Shown here: piece by piece, positions 57,016 to 64,000 of the stretch
Layout of the letters: the number at the start of each line of letters is the position of its first letter
How positions within the stretch are numbered: position 1 is the stretch's first letter
NCBI RefSeq assembly: GCF_964656455.1
Contig: NC_135714.1
Location: 125,110,131 to 125,174,130, forward strand
DNA length: 64,000 bases
Origin: Halichoerus grypus
Taxonomy: Eukaryota > Chordata > Mammalia > Carnivora > Phocidae
Direction: 5' to 3'
Made by a program: the position numbers and the translations under genes
The notes under the pieces: generated by a model
Databases searched by the model: none
The model's input: only the letters and a program-made list of their open reading frames with translations
Told to the model about the DNA's origin: nothing

Positions 57016-60000
57016 TTATGTTCCACAAATAAGTGAAACCATATGATAATTGACTTTCTCTGCTTGACTTATTTCACTTAGCATAATCTCCTCCAGTCCC
57101 ATCCATGTTGATGTAAAAGTTGGGTATTCATCTTTTCTGATGGCTGAGTAATATTCCATTGTATATATGGACCACATCTTCTTTATCCATTCATCTGTTG
57201 AAGGGCATCTCGGCTCTTTCCACAGTTTGGCTATTGCGGACATTGCTGCTATGAACATTGGGGTGCATATGGCCCTTCTTTTCACTACATCTGTGTCTTT
57301 GGGGTAAATACCCAGTACTGCAATTGCTGGGTCATAGGGTAGCTCTATTTTTAAATTTTTGAGGAACCTCCACACTGTTTTCCAAAGTGGCTGTACCAAC
57401 TTGCATTCCCACCAACACTGTAAGAGGGTTCCCCTTTCTCCACAACTTCTCCAACATTTGTTGTTTCTTTCCCTGTCCATTTTTTGCCATCCTAACTGGT
57501 GTAAGGTGGTATCTCAATGTGGTTTTGATTTGGATTTCCCTGATGGCTAATGATGAACATTTTTTCATGTGTCTGTTAGCCATTTGTATGTCTTCTTCAG
57601 AGAAGTGTCTTTTCATATCTTCTGCCCACTTTTTGACTTGATTATTTGTTTTTTGGGTGTTGAGTTTGAGAAGTTCTTTATAGATTTTGGATACCAGCCC
57701 TTTATCTGTAGTGTCATTTGCAAATGTCTTCTCCCATTCTGTGGGTTGCCTCTTTGTTTGGTTGACTGTTTCCTTTGCTGTGCAGAAGCTTTTTATCTTG
57801 ATGAAGTCCCAAAAGTTCATTTTTGCTTTTGTTTCACTAGCTTTTGGAGATGTATCTTGAAAGAAGTTGCTGTGGCCGATGTCAAAGAGGTTACTGCCTA
57901 TGTTGTCCTCTAGGATTTTGATGGATTCCTGTCTCACATTGAGGTCTTTCATCCACTTTGAGTTTATCTTTGTGAATGGTGTTAGAGAATGGTCGAGTTT
58001 CATTCTTCTGCATGTGGCTGTCCAATTTTCCCAGCACCATTTATTGAAGAGTCTGTGTTTTTTCCATTGCATGTTTTTTCCTGCTTTGTCAAAGATTATT
58101 TGACCATAGAGTTGAGGGTCCATATCTGGGTTCTCTATTCTGTTCCATTGGTCTGTATGTCTGTTTTTGTGCCAGTACCATGCTGTCTTGGTGATCACAG
58201 CTTTGTCATATAGCTTGAAATCGGGCAACGTGATGACCCCAGCTTTGTTTTTCTTTTTCAACATCTCCTTGGCAATTCGGGGTCTTTTCTGATTCCATAC
58301 AAATTTTAGGATTGTTTGTTCCAGCACTTTGAAAAATGTCATTGGAATTTTGATCGGGATGGCATTGAAGGTATAGATTGCTCTGGGCAGCATAGACATT
58401 TTAACAATGTTTATTCTTCCGATCCATGAGCATGGAATATTTTTCCATCTTTTTGTGTCTTCTTCAATTTCTTTCATGAGTGTTTTGTAGTTCCTAGAGT
58501 ATAGATCCTTTACCTCTTTGGTTAGGTTTATTCCGAGGTATCTTATGGTTTTTGGTGCTATTGTAAATGGAATCGTTTCTCTAATTTCTCTTTCTACAGT
58601 TGCATTGTTAGTGTATAAGAAAGCAACTGATTTCTGTGCATTGATTTTGTATCCTGCCACATTACTGAATTGCTGGATGAGTTCTAGTAATTTGGGGGTG
58701 GAGTCTTTTGGGTTTTCCACATAAAGTATCATGTCGTCTGCGAAGACAGACAGTTTGACTTCTTCTTTGCCAATTTGAATACCTTTTATTTCTTTTTGTT
58801 GTCTGATTGCTGTTGCTAGCTCTTCTAGTACTATGTTGAACAATAGTGGCGAGAGTTGGCATCCTTGACATGTTCCTGATCTTAAGGGAAAGGCTCTCAG
58901 CTTTTCCCCATTGAGGATGATATTCGCTGTGGGTTTTTCATAGGTGGATTTTATGAACTTGAGGAATGTTCCCTCTATCCCTATACTCTGGAGAGTTTTA
59001 ATCAGGAAAGGATGTTGTATTTTGTCAAATGCTTTTTCTGCATCAATTGAGAGGACCATATGGTTCTTCTCCCTCCTCTTATTAATGTGTTCTATCACAT
59101 TGATTGATTTGCGAATGTTGAACCACCCTTGCATCCCGGGGATAAATCCCACTTGGTCGTGGTGGATGATCCTTTTAATGTATTGTTGGATCCTATTAGC
59201 TAGGATTTTGTTGAAGATTTTGGAATCCATATTCATCAGGGATATCGGTCTGAAATTCTCCTTTTTGATGGGGTCTTTGCCTGGTTTGGGGATTAAGGTA
59301 ATGCTGGCCTCATAGAATGAGTTTGGAAGTTTTCCTTCTGTTTCTATTTTTTGAAACAGCTTCAGTAGAATAGCTATTATTTCTTCTTTGAATGTTTGGT
59401 AGAATTCTCCAGGGAATCCATCAGGCCCTGGACTCTTGTTTTTTGGGAAGTTTTTGATCACTGTTTCAATCTCGTTACTGGTTATTGGCCTATTCAGGTT
59501 GTCAATTTCTTCCTGTTTCAGTCTTGGCAGCTTATAGGTTTCCAAGAAGGCCTCCCTTTCAACCAGATTGCTCAGTTTATTGGCATATAGTTGTTGATAA
59601 TAATTTCTAATAATTGTTTCTATTTCCTTGGTGTTAGTCGTGATCTCTCCCCTTTCATTCATAATTTTATTAATTTGGGTCCTTTCTCTTTTCTTTTGGA
59701 TAAGTCTGGCCAGTGGTTTATCAATCTTATTAATTCTTTCAAAGAACCAACTTCTAGTTTCGTTGATCTGATTGACTGTGTTTCTGGTTTCTAATTCATT
59801 GATCTCTGCTTTAATTTTAATTATTTCTCTTCTAATGCATGGCCTAGGCATCGTTTGTTGCTTTTTCTCTAGTTCTTTAACTCTACACTTAGTTGGTGAA
59901 TTCGGGACTTTTCTATTTTTTTGAGTGAGGCTTGGATGGCTATGTATTTCCCCCTTAGGACCGCCTTTGCAGTATCCCATAGGTTTTGGACTGATGTGTT

Positions 60001-61070
60001 TTTGTTCTCATTGATTTCCATGAATTGTTTAAGTTTTTCTTTGATTTCCTGGTTGACCCAAACATTCTTGAGCAGAGTGGTCTTTAGTTTCCAAGTGTTT
60101 GAATTTCTGCCAAATTTTTTCTTGTGATTGAGTTAAAGTTTTAAAGCATTGTGGTCTGAGAATATGCAGGGAATCATCTCAGTCTTTTGGTATCAGTTGA
60201 GACCTGATTTGTGACCCAGTATGTGGTCTATTCTGGAGAAAGTTCCATGTGCGCTCGAGAAGAATGAGTATTCTGTTGTTTTAGGGTGGAATGTTCTGTA
60301 AATATCTATGAGGTCCATCTGGTCCAATGTATCATTCAAAGCTCTTGTTTCCTTGTTGATTTTCTGCTTAGATGATCTGTCCATTGCTGAGACTGGAGTA
60401 TTGAGGTCTCCTACAATTAACGTATTGTTATCAATATGACTCTTTATTTTGGTTAACAGTTGGCTTATGTAGATGGCTGCTCCTGTGTTGGGGGCATAGA
60501 TATTTACAATTGTTAGATCTTCTTGTTTGATAGACCCTTTAAGAATGATATAGTGTCCTTCTGTGTCTCTTATTACAGACTTTAGTTTAAAATCTAATTT
60601 GTCTGGGGGCACCTGGGTGGCTCAGTTGGTTAAGCGACTGCCTTCGGCTCAGGTCATGATCCTGGAGTCCCGGGATTGAGTCCCGCATCGGGCTCCCTGC
60701 TTGGCGGGGAGTCTGCTTCTCCCTCTGACCCTCCCCCTCTCATGCTCTCTCTCTCTCTCTCTCATTCTCTCTCTCAAATAAATAAAATCTTGAAAAAAAT
60801 AAAAAAATAAAAAAAAATAAAATCTAATTTGTCTGATATAAGAATTGCTACCCCAGCTTTCTTTTGAGGTCTGCTGGCATGGAAGATGGATCTCCATCCC
60901 TTCACTTTCAGTCTGGATGTATCTTTAGGTTCAAAATGAGTCTCTTGTAGACAGCATATGGTTGGGTCTTGTCTTTTTATCCAATCTGCAACCCTGTGCC
61001 GTTTTGTGGGAGCATTTAGGCTATTCACGTTGAGAGTGATTATTGAAAGATATGAATTAATTGTCATCAT
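57016..61070 (-). pseudogene. L1 ORF2 (endonuclease-reverse transcriptase), broken
   Basis: ORF2p nicks target DNA and reverse-transcribes L1 RNA. The start is the ATG at 61070 (MMTINSYLSIITLNVNSLN), the usual APE-type endonuclease start. The frame is then cut by a Can-SINE at 60606-60817. The endonuclease resumes (60193-60612; IVNIYAPN, VGDLNTP, SRIDHILG motifs) and hits a stop near 60193. The RT part is open for 882 codons (57332-59980), with the FADD catalytic motif at about residues 413-416 and [10 protein letters not shown] and TLIPKPGKD upstream. Near 57440 the frame shifts into the cysteine-rich C-terminus ([17 protein letters not shown], 57016-57480). Key RT aspartates are present, but the reading frame is not continuous. 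Confidence 0.92.
60606..60817 (+). mobile_element. Can-SINE inserted in L1 endonuclease region
   Basis: Head GGGGCACCTGGGTGGCTCAG to a long A-rich tail. Exact duplication TAAAATCTAATTTGTCTG at 60588-60605 and 60818-60835. Lies opposite in orientation to the host L1 and is younger than it. Confidence 0.97.
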
Positions 61071-61125
61071 GTTGCCTGTGAAGACGTTGTTTTTATAGAT
61101 TGTCCCTGTAAATTTCTGTTGTAGA

Positions 61126-62041
61126 TCACTCTTGGGGTCTTTCTCCTTTTATAGAACCCCCCCTTAATATTTCTTGCAGGGCCGGCTTAGTGGTCACATA
61201 TTCTTTCAGTTTCTGCCAGTTGTGGAAGCTCTGCATCTCTCCATCCATTCTAAATGAAAGCCTTGCTGGATAAAGTATTCTTGGCTGCATGTTCTTCTCA
61301 TTTAGTACCCTGAATATGTCTTGCCAGGCCTTTCTGGCTTGCCAGGTCTCTGTGGATAGGTCTGACGTTATTCTGATGTTCCTCCCTCTGTACGTAAGGA
61401 ATCTCTTCCCCCTAACTGCCCTTAAGATGGTTTCCTTGGTTCTAAGATTTGCAAGTTTTACTATTACATGCCGGGGTGTTGGCCTGTTTTCCTTGATCTT
61501 AGGAGGGATCCTCTCTGCCTCTAGGATGTGAATGTTTGTTTCATTCCCCAGATTAGGGAAGTTCTCAGCTACGATTTGCTCAAATACATCTTCTAGTCCT
61601 CTCTCTCTTTCCACTCCTTCCGGGATTCCAATTATTCTGACATTGGAACACTTCATGGTGTCACTTATTTCTCTGATTCTATTTTCATGGATTCTGAGTT
61701 GTTTTTTCCCTGGCCTCCTCTTTTCCCTTTTTATCTATTATATTGTCTTCCAGGTTGCTTATTCTCTCTTCTGTCTCAGTTACCCTAGCTGTTAGATTAT
61801 CTAGATTGGATTGGATCTCATTGATAGCATTTTTAAGTTCTGCCAATTCACCTTTTATTTCTGCCCTTAGAGACTCTATGTTGCCGTTAATTGATTTCTC
61901 CATTCTAGCCATTGTCTTCACAATTGCTAGCCTGAATTCCATCTCTGACATCTTGGTTATATCTGCGTCCATTTGTAAATCTGCAGCATAAGTCATAATC
62001 TCTGAGTCTTTTCTATTTTGAGAGCTCCTCCTCCTAGTCAT
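61126..62041 (-). pseudogene. L1 ORF1, one frame break
   Basis: N-terminal part 61685-62041 starts MTRRRSSQNRKDSEIM and runs into a long heptad-rich coiled coil (about residues 55-105; LKNAINEIQSNLDNL, EERISNLEDNI). After a frame change near 61690 the second part (61126-61656) holds the RRM-like core (VRIIGIPEGVE, HVIVKLAN, KRFLTYRG) and the C-terminal domain (LSTETWQARKAWQDIFRVLN). Order and length fit mammalian L1 ORF1p (about 300 residues). A single break separates the coiled coil from the RNA-binding half, so the protein would be truncated. A sequencing error at the break cannot be excluded. Confidence 0.9.
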
Positions 62042-62536
62042 TCTGTTGATGGGTGTTTGAGGGAATGTATAGAGTCCAAATTATTGACCAGAACCCAAGC
62101 AAGATGCCCCTGTTTTCTTGGGACCTTAGGGTTGCTGGCCTCTTGTTTTCCCAGCGTGTGTTCTGCGGGAGGGGCCTGCCACGCTGTTACTCAGGCAACC
62201 CTGTTTGGGCGGAGTTGCCCTGCACCCCTGTAGCGGGGGATGGGCTCAGTGGGAATCAGTTTTGGGGGCTTTTGTTCTCTGGCGCCTTTCCCTGGCAGCT
62301 TTCCGCGTCTCTTCCCCGAGTCACAGCAGAAGAGACCATTTCCAACCCTCTGCCTCAGAGCAGAGAGACCTCAGTCTGTTCTTCAGTGAGCTCTCCAGGC
62401 CACACCATCTCCGTTTCTGTCCGTGCTGCTATAAACTGCAGCGTCCTGGGTTGTGCGCCCCTCTGCAGCACTCCCAGTCCTGCCTCCAGTTCGGGGCACG
62501 TCTCTGCCCTTTGTGCTTCTAAAACCACCCGCCGCT

Positions 62537-62736
62537 NNNNNNNNNNNNNNNNNNNNNNNNNNNNNNNNNNNNNNNNNNNNNNNNNNNNNNNNNNNNNNNN
62601 NNNNNNNNNNNNNNNNNNNNNNNNNNNNNNNNNNNNNNNNNNNNNNNNNNNNNNNNNNNNNNNNNNNNNNNNNNNNNNNNNNNNNNNNNNNNNNNNNNNN
62701 NNNNNNNNNNNNNNNNNNNNNNNNNNNNNNNNNNNN
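62537..62736. other. Assembly gap (200 N)
   Basis: Exactly 200 N at the GC-rich 5' UTR of the young L1. Open frames that cross this gap are artefacts. The round length suggests a gap of estimated or default size, so the true L1 5' end is not visible. Confidence 0.98.
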
Positions 62737-62890
62737 ACAGCGAGAGAGGGAACACAATCAGGGGCAGAAGGAGAGGGAGAAGCAGGCTTCCCACAGAGCT
62801 GGGAGCCCAAGTGGGGCTCGATCCCAGGACCCTGAGATCATGACCTGAGCCATAGACAGATGCTTAACCATCTGAGCCACCAGGAGCCCT
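62737..62890 (-). mobile_element. Can-SINE, minus strand, tail lost in gap
   Basis: Begins inside the GA-rich middle (ACAGCGAGAGAGGGAACACA) right after the gap and ends at the head GAGCCACCAGGAGCCC. The tail and left duplication are hidden in the N run. Confidence 0.9.
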
Positions 62891-62894
62891 GAAC

Positions 62895-63345
62895 TTTTTT
62901 TCTTAATATAAGCATTTATAGAATAAGTTTTACTCTAACATTTGCTTTTGCTGCATCCATAGGTTTTGGAATATTGTGTTTTCTTTTTCTTTTGTTTTGA
63001 GACCTATTTTGATTTGCCATTTGATTTCTTATTTGGCCCATTGCTTGTGCAATAGTATGTTTTTAATATTTACATATTAAATATTTAATATTTACATTGT
63101 AGATTTTCCAGCTTTGTTTTATTGTTGATCTTCAGTTTTGTACCATTGTGGTTGGAAAATATACTTGGTATGATTTCAGTCTTTTAAAATTTATAGTATT
63201 TGTTTTATCTCTTTTTATATGATTTAACCAGGGGATTATTCTGTGTGTACTTGAGGAAAATGTGTATTCTATTTTTCTTGGATGGAATGTTTTATGTATA
63301 TATCTTTTAGAACCATGTATTCTGAAGTATGCCTCAAGTAAGAAG
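62895..63345 (-). mobile_element. Old L1 ORF2 fragment, minus strand (right part)
   Basis: GCTGCATCCATAGGTTTTGG, TTTGATTTGCCATTTGATTT, ACTTGGTATGATTTCAGTCT and TGAGGAAAATGTGTATTCTA follow the reverse endonuclease-to-RT linker of L1, continuing the fragment that ends at 56732. Confidence 0.82.
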
Positions 63346-63861
63346 TGTTCTTGTTGATTTTGCACCTGGGATAATGAAATTTGCTGAAAATAAAGTGTAA
63401 AAAAACAAAACAAAACAAACAAAAAAAACCCCCAAAACACCAAACTCAGGGAATATGACTCTGTAACCTGTACTCAAACCACTAACCCCCATTGCCTCTA
63501 TTTTACTGAGCCACATTTTTAATTATTTTTTTTCAGGCAGAAATTCAAATAATACCTATTTATTTTACTTCAGAAATAATATCATTAGTCGTCATTCACA
63601 AATAGGGAACTAACTCTAAAGTTAGTTTTAGAAATTACATAACGAATAATAGTGCTGTAAGTCTAAGCATAGTTCACAATTGGTTATAATAAATGATATC
63701 TCCATCTAATGCAATATGGCACCATAAGATCGACTATTAAATTAAAAACAACAGTTAATATGAGTAAGAGTAATGAATGGAAATATGGCTTGAAATTGCC
63801 AATGGAATTTTCTCCTGTGAGACTGATCTAAGAATTACTAGTATATGAACTGAAGTAAAAA
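63346..63861. other. Unassigned AT-rich sequence between L1 pieces
   Basis: No clear repeat or gene. An A-rich (AAAC)n-like run lies at 63401-63430. Confidence 0.45.
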
Positions 63862-64000
63862 GTGAATGACAATCAAAAAAACAAAAAACAAAAACCCAGC
63901 TAGAAAATAATTAACAAAATGGCAATAAGCACATAATTATCAACAATTACTTTAAATGTAAATGAAATAAATTCTCCAATCAGAAGACATAGAGTGGCTG
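63862..64000 (+). mobile_element. L1 ORF1/ORF2 junction fragment, plus strand, runs off the edge
   Basis: AACAAAATGGCAATAAGCAC, TTATCAACAATTACTTTAAA and AATCAGAAGACATAGAGTGG match the start of L1 ORF2, similar to 55940-56020. Continues beyond the window. Confidence 0.8.

Larger units (their letters stand above)
56733..62536 (-). mobile_element. Young, near-full-length carnivore L1, minus strand
   Basis: From the poly-T/3' UTR (56733-57015) through ORF2 (57016-61070), the intergenic spacer, ORF1 (about 61126-62041) and a GC-richer 5' UTR (62042-62536) that runs into a run of N. It is the least diverged L1 here, with an 882-codon open stretch of ORF2, but it carries frameshifts, a stop in the endonuclease region and a SINE insertion, so it cannot move by itself. 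It sits inside an older inverted L1. Confidence 0.94.
37256..64000 (-). other. TTC29: TTC29 upstream intron (partial, runs off the right edge)
   Basis: Everything to the right of the 37255 acceptor should be the preceding TTC29 intron. I looked for the preceding coding segment, which in human TTC29 ends in a Leu-Tyr-Glu-Glu-Asp-Gly stretch before a phase-1 donor. I did not find it, so it probably lies outside the window. The assignment is an inference from gene structure. Confidence 0.7.

Noticed and set aside
57359..59794. Many plus-strand open frames at 57.3-60.1 kb
   Set aside because: Shadows on the strand opposite the open L1 ORF2.
60606..60680. tRNA-like head of the SINEs as a possible tRNA gene
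   Set aside because: The heads retain A/B-box-like sequence from their tRNA ancestor but are fused to SINE bodies, degenerate, and bounded by insertion duplications. No stand-alone tRNA is present.
62053..62848. Long open frames of 91-260 codons across 62355-62848
   Set aside because: They cross the 200-base N gap, which is read as X, and overlap the L1 5' UTR and a SINE.

Overview
This window is vertebrate nuclear DNA from a carnivoran mammal, most likely a caniform of the bear, seal or mustelid type. The main evidence is at least fifteen copies of a tRNA-derived SINE. Its head begins GGGGCGCCTGGGTGGCTCAG, its middle is CT/GA-rich, and its tail is (AAAT)n with A-runs. This is the carnivore-specific Can-SINE family. 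The window also holds carnivore-type L1 copies with a characteristic 3' end, plus the usual ancient mammalian layer (MIR, L2, MER5A, MER20, MLT1). I see no prokaryotic-style genes, operons or CRISPR arrays. The species cannot be fixed from the sequence.

Only two protein-coding exons are supported. Both lie on the minus strand, at 37043-37255 and 28807-28892. Both have correct splice signals, their phases join perfectly, and the joined peptide is the TPR region of TTC29 (tetratricopeptide repeat domain 29, a sperm-flagellum/axoneme protein). The window therefore reads as TTC29 intronic DNA: the upstream intron runs from 37256 to the right edge, an 8.15 kb intron lies between the exons, and sequence beyond the second exon runs to the left edge. 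No further TTC29 exon was recognised by eye.

Layout. 1-28.8 kb: unique AT-rich intron with Can-SINEs, MIR/L2 fragments, a MER5A, an MLT1 solo LTR inserted into a MIR, and a small CpG cluster near 8.55-8.64 kb. 28.8-37.3 kb: the two exons, with between them an old L1 (31.2-34.8 kb) split by an ERV1-type solo LTR, a MER20 split by an L1 3' end, a SINE and a (CA)19 repeat. 37.3-52.5 kb: mostly unique intron with MIRs, several SINEs, another L1 3' end, and candidate conserved noncoding blocks near 42.6-43.2 and 45.6-45.8 kb. 52.5-64 kb: a nest of L1s. It starts with an older plus-strand L1 whose 5' UTR contains three tandem ~365-395 bp monomer-like units. An inverted old L1 follows, and into it a nearly full-length younger L1 (about 56.73-62.54 kb, minus strand) has inserted. 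A SINE interrupts the endonuclease region of the younger L1, and a 200-base run of N cuts its 5' UTR.

I did not find an undescribed biological system. The most useful points are the TTC29 exons, the well-delimited nested insertions with target-site duplications, the monomeric L1 5' UTR, and a few candidate regulatory blocks that need comparative data. Repeat-family names come from recognising consensus features by eye; RepeatMasker would settle them.
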